Source: Dendrophyllia cribrosa
Taxonomy: Eukaryota; Cnidaria; Anthozoa; Scleractinia; Dendrophylliidae
Direction: 5' to 3'
Length of the DNA: 64,000 bases
Assembly (NCBI GenBank): GCA_024195265.1
Contig: JAJLRJ010000008.1
Location: forward strand, 4,648,001 to 4,712,000
Below, piece by piece: positions 35,887-47,306 of this stretch. Each line of letters begins with the position of its first letter. Position 1 is the first letter of the stretch. The notes under the pieces were generated by a model that saw only the letters and a program-made list of their open reading frames with translations, had not been told where the DNA came from and searched no databases. A program made the position numbers and the translations under genes.

Positions 35887-35975
35887 ATTCTATGCATGTA
35901 CGTAGGGGATCTCATTTGGGTTTCATGTAGAGTTACAGCCAGGCCAAATAACTGACTATATATATAAATAATATG

Positions 35976-36337
35976 TCATGTACCTCTTGAAAGTCGTATC
36001 CTGATGTGCCCATCAGATTCTGATCTTTCTGCTACCCTGAAGGTCCTGTCATCTACTGAAGATGTAAATGGGATGTATGTATGCTGTGTAATAGAATCCA
36101 GCAGGGCTTGAGCAATGACAGGCTTTGATGACCTTGTGGAAATTCTGGTACCATATGCTTCACAAAGTGCAATCAGTTGGTTTTTGACAAATACACGACC
36201 TAGTGCAGCAGGGCCTTGGTGTTGGCTAATGAAGGTAACCAGGCGACCATGGGATACTTGCTTGTTGTTGCTTCGGTCTTTGAGAATTTCCTACAACAAA
36301 TCAGTATTTCAATTCATTCCCTTTTATTTGATAAATA

Positions 36338-36399
<62 letters not shown>

Positions 36400-39300
36400 C
36401 TTCAGCACCAACAGTGTAAATGTAGTATTGTATAGCCTTATTGTGGCCAGTCTTTTTTGGAACAATAAACATTAGTTCATTTGGCTTCAGGGACACCATC
36501 AACTTATATTAGGTCTTGTGATTAAGCTTTTCATCACTTCGAATCCATGTGTTTTGGAAATGATAATAGTAGGGGGGGGGGGGGGGGGGGGGGGCAGGCA
36601 AAACAATATAAAGCTTAGTTATTTAGAGCAAAATTAAAACAAACAAATTTAAAAAAATACCTGGAATGGTACACTGTCTGTTTTCTCTTTATTTCTCTCT
36701 TTCCTCTGCATAACCCGCTTCCTCAGTTCAGCGCTCTTCTTGATGGAACTCTCCCTCCTAAAATCCCTCAGAAACTGCGATGCACCCATGTTGATGTAAT
36801 GCATCAGAATGCTTTCCAGCATAGTCTCGATCAGTTCCTGCAAAATACAATAACATAATATTAATATTTTTGTTCAGATCAACTTTCCTATAATTAAATA
36901 ATGATTTAAACACAAAGATATCAAGTTCTATAAATTCAGCAATGCAAATAGAACGCAAGTCGCCATTGATATTGATTCGTAAAATTAGTTTCCAGTCTTC
37001 ATCTACTTTAACATAATATGGGCGTAGGCTATAGGCGTGCTGATGTTTAGCCCCATTTCAGATCCGGCGGATTTATCCATTTTCGAGGACAGGATTTTGA
37101 TTCTTGCTCGTTATAAATTTCGCATCGTGTATTTCAACCCCCTTCAGCATTGTTTTTCTCACGGTCGGAACGATTTGCATACCCCTATTCACTACCACCC
37201 TTGATAAAATATTAATTAAACTGTTACCTTGTTCTTGCTGACGTCCACGTCTTCAAAGCATGAAAGCCAGCTTGCCTTCAACTCCTCGTCACCTCGTAGA
37301 GTAATCAAAGCTGTCTCCACCATGTTTTCCCGTTCTTTCTTTAACACTTGTAAGTTAAGGAGTTTAACTCGCTTCTTCTCCAATTCAAGGAAGAAGAGGT
37401 ATGCTTCATCTGAAATGTGAAGCAGCCCTCTTTCCCGATACTGCCGCCCTTCGGTTACCTCCAGCGTTTCTTTAAACTTGGTATTTTCCCCAGTTTTGCG
37501 TAAGGTTGGATTATTGTCTCTTCCAACAATTCGCACATTCTTTGTTGTTTCTCAACTGAGGCAAGAGTAGCAATGGAACTTGTGTATACATTCTTTTGGA
37601 TGTACTTTCTTGCGCGATTTAAAACTTTTCTCACCGCCCAACCGCCAACATGTCGAACCTTTGACTTCCCCACTCCGCTCATTTGGTCCACGTCAAAAAC
37701 GATGGCATCTTCCTGTCGTGACTGATTAACTACGGCAATCAGCAGTTCAAAAAATTTCCAGTGCACCAAAGTTGCCAGCTCAACTGCAACAGCCCTCTGT
37801 GCTGGTTTGCATTGCGTTACATCGAAAATAGAACAAACATAGCGCGAGAAATCGCTGCTGATAAAAAATGAATGTAGAATGCTTGTCACCTCCGTAAATC
37901 CTTGACGATCAATGTCAACCCGCGGCATAAAAATGTCATCGGGGTTTTCTTCGATGCGGGTTTCGATCATCAGTAAGGAATGAAACCAGACAAGTTTCGT
38001 GAATGATTCCACTCCATCCCGAGAACTCTCGCTCAACAAGCAATCGATTGCTATGTTCTTTTCCTGCAGGAAGGTAGAGATGGCATCGCTTGATTTAAGA
38101 GACACTAGGAACTCTCGGCATTTGATGAAAGTTTCTTCAGGTGGACTTGATAGTCTTGACTCATGCCTGGACATCTTGTCATACATTTCACACATTTCTA
38201 TGGGTATGGGTACAGCATCATCATCAAAGTTGGCTTGCACCGGTCCATCCAAAAATTCTGAGGGAAACAAGAACGGATCGTCTACCTCTTCGCGTTCTTG
38301 AAAACGATCTCTGACGGAAAGAAGTTCCCCGTTGTCACTGAATACCTTGTTTCGGCAGCACGAGAGGTCCGCGACAGGAGCACTCAAATGGCGGGAAGTG
38401 CAGGTCTCTACAGCTTTCCTTTGTGGCCTAAGGAGTTGTGAAGGATTGAAATCAAGAACTTGAATATGTTCGGGGGACTTAACCCTTGAAATAGCAACGT
38501 AAACCAACCCTGAAACATATTCGCGCGAGCAGTGCACGCTGGCAGAAGCAAGTGTTAGTCCTTGCGATTTGTGGCAAGTGACCGCATAGGCCAGAACAAG
38601 AGGAAATTGTGTCACTGTTCCAACTTTTTGACCATTTCGGGCCCTCTTCAACCAAGTTTCCTTTCCAATAGCGACTTCACCTACACCTTCAAAATAGACC
38701 AGAAGAGTGTCGCCACGAACGCCATTGAAAATCCCAACAGTTCCATTCTTTAACTCGTCGGACTTGTTCCAAACGAGCATAACCTTGCAACCCTTTTTCA
38801 GTTGCAAGACGGATGCTCCTGGCCAGCTCATACTCTTTGACGTTTCATTCTCGTAAACTGCCTCAAAGGTGATGAGGTCTCCTGGCAGTTTGTCAAGTTC
38901 CTGTCTGTTCCTCAAGGTGACGGGTATTTTGCGGAAAAAAATGTGCGTCGCACTTTCCTGCAAGGGCTGTGGTAATTCTCGCTTCAAATAATAAATATAT
39001 CGTTCAGTTTCCTGTCCACATTGGCCCATTCTTATTTCCGAAAGGACTTTAAGGAACTGCTTGTCTTCTTCTGACTGGCGCATGACTTTGGTTAAGGCAA
39101 ACCGATGGCAAATGGCAAAGTCAAACAAAGGCGACTCGAACATGTAGTATCCCTCATCGAACATGTTGGGAACTGGCTGCAGCTGGAGGAACTCGCCAAC
39201 AAGGATCATTTGTTTGCCAGCAAATGGAAGAGTACGGTGTATTGGATCGTCGGCCAGCTCATGGTGTATCAAGTTAACAAGCTCGAACATCCTTCGGCTC

Positions 39301-39653
39301 GACATGCTTGCTTCGTCCCACAGTATAAGATCGATAGCCCTCACACGATCGCGAACTATCGAGTTGCCAATCGACCGGTCGATCACTTGACGCCAAGGCA
39401 ATTCAGCGGTCAAGAGACCGTAAAAGGAATGAACTGTACATGCCACTCCGCGATCATAGACCAAGCAAGAAATACCACTCGAACAGACCAAACCAATATT
39501 TTTTCCGCGAGCCTTGGCATTGCTGATGATGCGTTTCACCACCTCGCTTTTACCCACTCCAGCTTGACCAGTTAACAGAAGGTTATGGCCTTCATCAGCA
39601 AACTTGACAATCTCCTCCTGGTCTCCATTAAGTTTAATCCTGAAAGTCACCAT
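35976..39653 (-). CDS. PIF1-family DNA helicase gene of the P-type transposon
   Basis: The frame 39653-37455 encodes 732 residues of an ATP-dependent 5'-3' helicase of the PIF1/RRM3 family. Motifs: Walker A GQAGVGKS (29-36), Walker B LWDEAS (111-116), motif III VGEFLQLQPVP (Glu where Asp is usual), RQSEEDKQFLKVLSEIRMG, then TCHKSQGLTLASA and GLVYVAISRV in the C-terminal RecA domain. About 330 residues follow with no recognised domain except a VGKSKVRHVGGW patch. A shifted frame (to 37228) then leads through good splice sites to exons 36837-36661 and 36290-35976 (stop 35976-35978). The link between the frames is unresolved: a one-base error, a frameshift or a missed intron. The ATG at 39653 lies about 300 bp inside the right TIR. 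An unrelated captured host gene is possible, but it sits inside the TIRs and converges on the transposase. Confidence 0.85.
36341..36397. repeat. (TA)n microsatellite
   Basis: About 28 TA repeats in an intron of the helicase gene, between exons 36837-36661 and 36290-35976. Confidence 0.95.
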
Positions 39654-39956
39654 AAAATACGGTAAAATATCAAAACAAAGAATAACCGAGTCGTAAAATG
39701 TGCGTCCAAAGGTGTGAACATTTTAATCGAGAAAGTCGCTTACGAGTAAAAAAGCATATTACACTTAAATCGTACTTACATCTTTAAGCAGGCCGTCTCC
39801 AATGATTCGCAAATCACATGGCGCTTCCAGTTATATATAAACAACGAATTTCTTCTTTTAAAATATATTCTCCGACTAGCTTGAAAGTAAAATATATTCC
39901 TGCCGCATGAACTTCGATGGGTTTCCTCCGAGTGCGCTAAAATATCTCACATTTGT

Positions 39957-40630
39957 AAACACGTTCCGCCGTGATTTTGATTGGTCGATCGAAACAATGA
40001 GCCCTTGGCGGCCTTGACAAAAATCACACGAGGGGACCCCGGGAGCAGAGTGGTTTGCTTGTCGACAACATGCCGCAGGCTACCCGTGCCGTGCTCATAT
40101 TTGCTACCCGGCATACTATTCGAACGTTGAGTGTGTCCATAAACCTCGAGTCGCAGTCCCAACGAATTACTGAAGCGGGAATAAATGCTTCGTATTCAAG
40201 CGCGATATGGCTGGATTTGAGTTCGATCGAAATGAGGGGAAAGTTACACATCTCTACTTTGATTCTATGAAGGAATTGGGGCAGCAGGATATTTTCATTG
40301 GATTTCATGGCTCTGAGCGTCGGGCATTCCGGGATCTAGAGTATTGCCTTGTCTTTCTCTTAGTAGTGGAAACCAAGAAAACGATAACTCACTGAAATCG
40401 CTTCAAATCGACTGGAAAAGCCGACAAACAACAAAGAAACAACAAAGAAACACGCGCATCAAGGTAAGTCAATTTTATTGAGAAATCATTCGAATTTCTA
40501 CGGTTTAAAACAAACCCGTTGGTTTCCCATACAAACCTTTATAAATTCAAATCTTGCCCTGACCTTGTAATACAATACGTACTAATCGGTACCAGTCACG
40601 TTCTCGTAACTTGAGCTTGGGCTGCCTGTG
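39957..40630. repeat. Right TIR of the P-type transposon
   Basis: Reverse complement of 18227-18897. It ends GGGCTGCCTGTG and is followed by the target duplication TAATAGG (40631-40637). An outward frame of 62 codons (40207-40395) and one of 71 codons (40055-40270) are identical in both TIRs. No function recognised. Confidence 0.88.
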
Positions 40631-40898
40631 TAATAGGAAGCAATAGATTGGCAGATAAAAATGTTCTAAGAGCAAGAGTAAGTGCAGCTCACCAGTAGTA
40701 ATCCTCGTTTAAAGATGTTATAATTTCCAACTGTATGTTGTGACATGTGACAACAACCCTATAAAAAGGAATCTGTTAGCTGTTGGTTGAATAAATTGCA
40801 GCAAAACACATAAAAAAGAGACTTTTTAGTGGGAAATGTCCGAGAAAATTCGTCTTCGTTGATGAATCGTTGATTAACTACAGAAGTCAGACTGTCTA
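40631..40898. other. Right flank of the P-type transposon
   Basis: Starts with TAATAGG, then AGCAATAGATTGGCAG, the continuation of the tandem-array unit seen at 14554-15044. Nothing else identified. Confidence 0.6.
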
Positions 40899-41016
40899 AA
40901 AAACGACGACCTAGAAAACGAAAACCTAGGCTACGACCCATAAAACGACGACCTAGAAAGCGACGACCTAGAAAAGACCTAGAAAACGACGACCTAGAAA
41001 ACGACGACCTAGAAAA
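40899..41016. repeat. Minisatellite, AACGACGACCTAGAA-type unit, at contig end
   Basis: Seven to eight degenerate copies of a 14-15-bp unit run up to the scaffold gap. It differs from the GGGAATCTTTAAAA array on the other side of the gap. Confidence 0.85.
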
Positions 41017-41516
41017 NNNNNNNNNNNNNNNNNNNNNNNNNNNNNNNNNNNNNNNNNNNNNNNNNNNNNNNNNNNNNNNNNNNNNNNNNNNNNNNNNNNN
41101 NNNNNNNNNNNNNNNNNNNNNNNNNNNNNNNNNNNNNNNNNNNNNNNNNNNNNNNNNNNNNNNNNNNNNNNNNNNNNNNNNNNNNNNNNNNNNNNNNNNN
41201 NNNNNNNNNNNNNNNNNNNNNNNNNNNNNNNNNNNNNNNNNNNNNNNNNNNNNNNNNNNNNNNNNNNNNNNNNNNNNNNNNNNNNNNNNNNNNNNNNNNN
41301 NNNNNNNNNNNNNNNNNNNNNNNNNNNNNNNNNNNNNNNNNNNNNNNNNNNNNNNNNNNNNNNNNNNNNNNNNNNNNNNNNNNNNNNNNNNNNNNNNNNN
41401 NNNNNNNNNNNNNNNNNNNNNNNNNNNNNNNNNNNNNNNNNNNNNNNNNNNNNNNNNNNNNNNNNNNNNNNNNNNNNNNNNNNNNNNNNNNNNNNNNNNN
41501 NNNNNNNNNNNNNNNN
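41017..41516. other. Assembly gap, 500 N
   Basis: Exactly 500 N, a conventional placeholder. Frames drawn across it are meaningless. The sequence after it is the inverted copy of 1-10773. Confidence 1.
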
Positions 41517-41680
41517 TAAAGATTCGCCATTTCAAAGATTCCCTGTTTTAAAGATTTCCGCTTTTAAAGATTCCCAATTTAAAGATTCCCGCTTTTGAAG
41601 ATTTTCCGTTTTAAAGATTCCCGCTTTTAAAGATTCCCTATTTTAAAGATTCCCCTTTCCCCGTTCCAATTTTCCGATTC
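41517..41680 (-). repeat. Minisatellite remnant at the right contig start
   Basis: TTTTAAAGATTCCCC-type units, the exact reverse complement of about 10607-10773. Marks where the right contig begins. Confidence 0.9.
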
Positions 41681-41691
41681 GCCGTTCTCTA

Positions 41692-41847
41692 TAGAGCGTT
41701 TACACTTGACGTCATAGCCGCCATATTGGTGTTCCCGTACAAAAGAATTTTAATTAACTTCTTTTGATAGGAACACCAACATGGCTGCCATGGCCTTTGT
41801 CATTTGAGTCCCACGGGACTGAAGGTCACGTGAGTGAAAACGCTCTA
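41692..41847. mobile_element. 156-bp MITE (inverted copy of 10448-10603)
   Basis: Same element and same length as in the left contig. Confidence 0.75.
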
Positions 41848-43371
41848 TTTTAAAGATAGCCGTTCAGGTACGTACATACAAACACATTAAATTGACTTGA
41901 GGAATGGGATTCGGAGTAATCAACTAGCATTCAAACTAACTTTTAGGGAAATATTTTCAACTTCATCACAATAAAATCCCGTTGAACCTTATAAGTAGTT
42001 TTTTCCATGCCTAGAATGCCCCTGACTAAACAAATTTTAAAGGGAGATTTAGTTTACTTTTCTCTTCGTTATTTTGAGCCTGAGTTAAAAAAAAATTAAA
42101 ATATTTAATTTGTTGATATATCTTTCAGGTCCGAGGTCATGTGACACAGATCAAGATACAGTTTACCGCTGAATTTCCTATATGTATAGCTGTTTGTCTG
42201 TGGTTGGTAGTCAACTTAAAATTGAAATAAAATCTGTGAAATCATCACAGCAGTTGTCATTCAGTTTTACTATTCAAACTTAGCTGATGTTTTAGCTTTA
42301 CCCCTCTTTTTAAAAAAAAAGCCTGGCTATGATGACATTAAAAATATTCTTTGTCAGCCCCGATGTAATAAATTCCAGCTATCCTCGGTTATGTCTTGGA
42401 TGAAGGACGATTAGAAGATTTTTTTAACATTTTTTTGCGTTTACACAACAATTACAACATCGCATAGAGTAAACTTTTTGATAAAGAACACGTAATAAAT
42501 TAAAAAAATACATTTACATTTACAGAGTACAAGAGAATACGATGCATATAACAAAATGCAATCAACTTACAATGAAAAGTATTTACGTGTCCAAATATTC
42601 AAAACTGCACAAATTTAAAGAGGTAGTTTTATTTATTTCTAACTTCAATTTCGGCTTGCTCGTGCAAGTAGCTCTTACTAACTTGAAAAGCTAGAAGTTC
42701 AAACAAATTATTGTGCCTTTTCCAATCTTAGCGAGTCTTTTGGAATAAGAATGGTAATACTACAAATTTCCCTTTTTATAAGGTCCCATTTAAAAACTTC
42801 TTAATGCAAATAGTCGTATTTCTTCCTTAGGCTTTAGTTGTAGAAAACTTTCGATCTCTAAATGACAAAAAAAGCTTACCGAGTGTCGAGAGAGTGTTGA
42901 CCGATATATCGGACGACCCTATCCATCACCGTAAAGATGATCTAACTACTCTAACACGGACGATCACAGTCGACAGACAACTGATACTCAGTATGGTTTC
43001 AAACCATTCACAATAAAAAAATATTCTTAATAAATGTTCTTACACTAATCCGCCTATTCTAATCTATCTCAGTGCATTCCCATCAGTTATTTTATTACAA
43101 AGTTCTTTCACCTTTCCTTGGAGGATGAAAAGATAACACTCAAAGAGTTTGACCGTGTCTCACATAAACCCCGTAAGCGCTCAAACTTATTACAAAGTGC
43201 CAAACCTATATATCAATAAAAGGCTTATAAAATTGATAAACAAACAAAATTATAATTTTGTCCACAGAATAAAGAGTAGAATCGATACGGTACGTTTAAC
43301 GCAAAATGACCGATAACGCGAACTTCCCGCGCTACCATTTCGCTCCATGAAACTACTTGTAGTTGCATGTT
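41848..43371. other. Non-coding, inverted copy of 8921-10447
   Basis: No gene seen. Differs from the left copy by a few small indels, for example a 3-bp loss near 43062. Confidence 0.5.
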
Positions 43372-44645
43372 AGGGACGGACCATTAGATTTTTGAGGGGG
43401 GGGTTGGGCAATTTTTTGGTGCAGGATATTTTTTTCTACGCTCCAGACTGTGCAGGATGTTTCTTTTTGCCATGATTTGCTTGCATGATATTTTTTTTGC
43501 GAGTCTATATGTTTTAATGCCTGACGCATATACGTGTTAGGAATACTAGAAAGGCCATACTAGGGGCAGGAATACTATAGCAAGTCAGATGCGATGTAAC
43601 AGCAGCTTGATAGCATGAAGCCTGGCCGCGGTGTTGTAACTGCCCCTACAATTTTTTTTACACCAGCCCCCTGCTGATGTCGCTTCCACAGCCCATCGTA
43701 GTACACCCAACCATGTTACAATTACAGGGCGGCGCCAGAAGTATAATGTTGGTGGGGCGAATCTCCTGTGCCGAGCGCCGAAGGCGCGAGCTTGTAGGGG
43801 GTCCGGGGCATGCTCCCCCGGGAAATTTTTGAAATGAAACTCTCTGAAATGCTATTTCCAGCGTTCCTGAGACCGGAGAAGAAGTTTCCAAGGCCAACTT
43901 TGAGTTCAGTTTAATTCTCATGAAAAGTACACGAAACACTTTCTGAAACTTGGGTGTAACTCCATTTTGGTTGTTTGTTCAAAGTAGATTCGACTGTCAC
44001 TCGAATATTCTCTGTCAATTCTTTTCAGTATGGGAAGACTTTGAAAACGAATTTTCCAAAGCGATTTTCTCTGTCATTGGAAGCAGAAAGAAACTGATTT
44101 CCAATATCAGCCATGTTCAATTTGTCAGTTAATGCAATGTCTGGATAATGCAATGATTTAATTTTTCTTGTGACATAGTTTGTTCGTAGATATGTCTTGA
44201 GCCTTCTTAGGGCAGAGGCCGAGCGCTACCTCACAGCATTTATGGATTTGTTTGATGGATTTGTCGGTAGCTGGAGTCCGACAGCTGACGTCCGAGTAAC
44301 TCAAGGGGTATTGAAACACAACTTACGTCGGGTCAAAAATAAACCATTGTTATTGGCTAAACTAAACAAGCCAATGAAAAGATATAACATTTGATCCTCC
44401 CCAAGCGCTCATAAGTCGCTAACATTCTACAACGTCAGTGTGATTTATTTGTGTTCTGACCATCTGCTCCTGGATATAAAATATTGTTCTAAAATATAAA
44501 GCTTTGCAGGAATTTTTTTCTGGGTTTTTCGTTTTGCACGATATTTTTTTTGCAGTTCAAGGCCGTGCTCGAATTTTTTTTTGGTATTTTCCCAACCCCC
44601 CCCCCCCCCCCCCCCCACCCCTCAAAAATCTAATGGTCCGTCCCT
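43372..44645. mobile_element. TIR element (inverted copy of 7638-8920)
   Basis: Ends AGGGACGGACCATTAG and CTAATGGTCCGTCCCT. The C-run length at about 44598 differs from the left copy. Confidence 0.78.
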
Positions 44646-45167
44646 TATTAAGCATACATTGGCCTCCATAACCATGTCGGGGATTTTCGAAATTCACTTT
44701 AGTTTTAAAGGAATTGGCGCTAACGCAAAAAGGAACGGTGAAAAACCGTATGCATCTTCAAATCGCTTCAATTTTCTTTTGAAAACCGCAGATATCAAAA
44801 TTCCCCGACACAGTAGGTGTAAAAAGGGTTTGTTTCAGAAGTGCGGAAATAAATTCAGTTTTTTTCTCAGCAATGGTTTGTAATTAAGGTCGAGGGGGAT
44901 TCATAAGGCAAAATTTTGGCAGGGGTGTCACTTTTAAAAGCTTTATATCTCGGGCCTTTAGAAGCAGATTTCGCTTAAACTTGACAGATATATTGGGGAA
45001 TAATGGTAGTTCACCAGTATTTTTTTTATTCAATGAATCGCGCTTTACGGTATGCAGTAATGTACGTAAGTTAAAATTTTGAAAACGTGATTTTGTGTCC
45101 AAGTTTGCTCCTCGAGAAGAACACAAAGCAAGTTGATTTCACAACTCACTGATCCAAAATCCTGAAA
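44646..45167. other. Non-coding, inverted copy of 7114-7637
   Basis: Nothing recognised. Confidence 0.4.
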
Positions 45168-45400
45168 TTAAAGGGGCAGTATCACGAGGTTCCACACGCG
45201 GCACTGTTCACTATTCTTGCACCGGAATTTTGGACATATCACTGTTAAAAGTGATTTTTTTCTTTCTTCCGGCTATTAAAACGGATTTTTTGATTCAACA
45301 AATACCTCCACTTCTCGACGGCCTTTTTGAATTTGCGGAATCAAACTTGAAAAGTGGGCCGACGTTTTCAAGTTTCGACCTCGTGATACTGCCCCTTTAA
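45168..45400. mobile_element. TTAA-flanked MITE (inverted copy of 6881-7113)
   Basis: 233 bp, same TTAA-abutting inverted ends. Confidence 0.8.
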
Positions 45401-45486
45401 GAAATGTAATATTTTTTAGTGCTGAGCAGGGAAAGGGCTTAAAGGGGTTTCTCCCTAGTTTTCAGCATTCATAAAAGAGATTATAT

Positions 45487-45725
45487 TTTATGAGAGCAAA
45501 GAGCAGGGGTGTTGTAGTGGTGAGAGCACTCTCCTCCTACCAATGTCGGTTGATTTTGTTGTTGGTTCTCTCCTTGCTTCAAGAGGTTTTTCTACGGGTA
45601 TTCCGGTTTTCTCCTCTCCTCAAAACCAACACTTCCAATTTCCAATTAGATCTGGAAAGTTTCCCCAATTAGTACTCGCGTGCTAAATACCTTTGACACT
45701 TAAATAAAGTGATTTTTTTTTTTTT
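45487..45725 (+). mobile_element. tRNA-derived SINE (inverted copy of 6557-6795)
   Basis: GTAGTGGTGAGAGCACTC head and AATAAAGTG plus T-rich tail. Confidence 0.6.
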
Positions 45726-46497
45726 CATAATTTCATTTCACTTCATCTGAGTTCTACGCAGTCCACACATATTCTTCTCTATTCAGCTATTTCTGGCGCC
45801 TGCTACCAAAGGGGTAACGGTGAACGAGTTGCAAGAGTGAATGTGGAATGTTTGCATCTACTTTTAAAAAAATGTAAAATGATATTTGGTCGTTCTAAAA
45901 AAGAACCTGTGATACGTTGTGAGGTAAGTTGGACAAGAAACGTGTCGCTTAGTTCAAGCAAAGCTCAGCGAGCAAACAGGCGAATGCCCATGACACTGCC
46001 TACCGCGAGGTGCGACGCTTTGATTATATTTGAAGGCCCCTCCTCACGTACACGGCAAACTAAAGTTAGCAAATCTTGTTGGCAACCTGAAAAAACTTGA
46101 GCCTTAACAACTGAAGTCTGCCAACTTAGTTTGTCGTGTAAAGACGCGTTGAAAGACATCGGAGAGAAACGAGAGACTACACATACTCTACGCAGTACAG
46201 TCAGTTTTTAAACAGGCATTCTATGTTATCTTTATTGATGAATTGAAGGTATTTTTATTTCAAGCGAAATTTTGACTAAAATCATGTGGTTGGAAAATAA
46301 TGATCCAACCCTCTTTTATCACACAAATTCCTTTTTTTTTTTTTTTGCTCTTCGAATCAACCATTAATAGTACCAGATTGTATTCTATGTAGGGTACGCT
46401 GAGGATCCTCAGAGTCGATCTGTGCCGCCTTTTTCAGGGTCTTGGCGTATCTTAACGCTTAACGGTCCCTTAACGCTTACACGGTACCGGCCAACTT
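45726..46497. other. Non-coding, inverted copy of 5785-6556
   Basis: No gene supported; single-base differences from the left copy only. Confidence 0.4.
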
Positions 46498-46707
46498 AGA
46501 CTGCGAGTAGCCTCTTTTTTTATATTTAATTAGTCGAGCGAGCGAGCGCGCGAGCGGCCAAGCCGCGAGGAACGAAGGTGTCAGCCCGAGGAAAAATTAA
46601 AACAAGATCTCGGACTGACGCTCTCTTTCCTCGCGACTCGCGGCTATGCAGCTTGCGCGCGCGCTCACTCGACTAACTTAAGAAAAATAAGAGACTGCTC
46701 GTAGTCT
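46498..46707. mobile_element. Palindromic GC-arm MITE (inverted copy of 5575-5784)
   Basis: Ends AGACTGCGAGTAG and CTCGTAGTCT. Confidence 0.75.
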
Positions 46708-47061
46708 ACGACCAACCTCGGTATAAGAACAAATATGAGAAAATATTAACACAATTTCGTGAGAGTCCATTTATAACACTTTAAGAAATTTTCCATTGCG
46801 GTCCCAGTTTAAAATGATGGCCAAAAATAAAAGCTGAACATAATTTTTTCCTAGTTCTTCAGTAAAGGAGGATATTACCATTTTTCCGGCATGCACTGCA
46901 AGCAAACCATATTATCAAACGGCGGCGACCCTCAAGCAGATCATTTTACACAGACGCCGTTGAGGTTGGAAGTCAGTTGGTAGTAGCGGAAACCTTCCAA
47001 AAGAAATCTACTATTATCTATTTATTCTATTCGCTGTTACAGGATATCTTCCATTCCAGGT
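46708..47061. other. Left flank of the full Polinton, with target duplication CAGGT
   Basis: Non-coding, inverted copy of 5220-5574. CAGGT at 47057-47061 is repeated at 63593-63597 just outside the other end of the element. Confidence 0.7.
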
Positions 47062-47305
47062 AGTAGTTGGTAGAGTGGCGGTCAAATACGGTTTTTTAAA
47101 CCCCCTAAATAAGCGGGCCTCACGCGTTCGGCCCGCTTATTTGGGGGTTTAAAAAACCGTATTTGACGCGCCACTCTACCAACTACTCTGGATACCCCTC
47201 CCTCAAACCCCGTAAGAGGGGGTCAAATGCGTTTTTCCCGGCCTCTCCCGCAACGGCAAGCGAGGCATAACCAATTGGAGAAATTATACACCTCTTGTAT
47301 ATCGC
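47062..47305. repeat. Left TIR of the full Polinton
   Basis: Reverse complement of 63352-63592 and of the left-contig TIR. The first 126 bp (47062-47187) are the terminal palindrome. It ends with CTTGTATATCGCA before the polymerase ATG at 47307. Confidence 0.92.
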
Positions 47306-47306
47306 A

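Larger units (their letters stand above)
18227..40630. mobile_element. 22.4-kb P-superfamily transposon carrying a PIF1-type helicase
   Basis: The termini are CACAGGCAGCCC and GGGCTGCCTGTG, with inverted repeats of about 670 bp and a 7-bp target duplication. Terminal CA and a 7-8-bp duplication fit the P superfamily. It contains two convergent genes: a P-type DDE transposase on the plus strand and a PIF1-family helicase on the minus strand. Each starts shortly inside one TIR. The TIR copies encode identical short frames of 62 and 71 codons, so insertion was recent. Without the nested palindrome the element is about 11.9 kb. Confidence 0.8.

Noticed and set aside
40759..41535. Long minus-strand frame across the gap
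   Set aside because: Most of it is translated N. The rest is a minisatellite.
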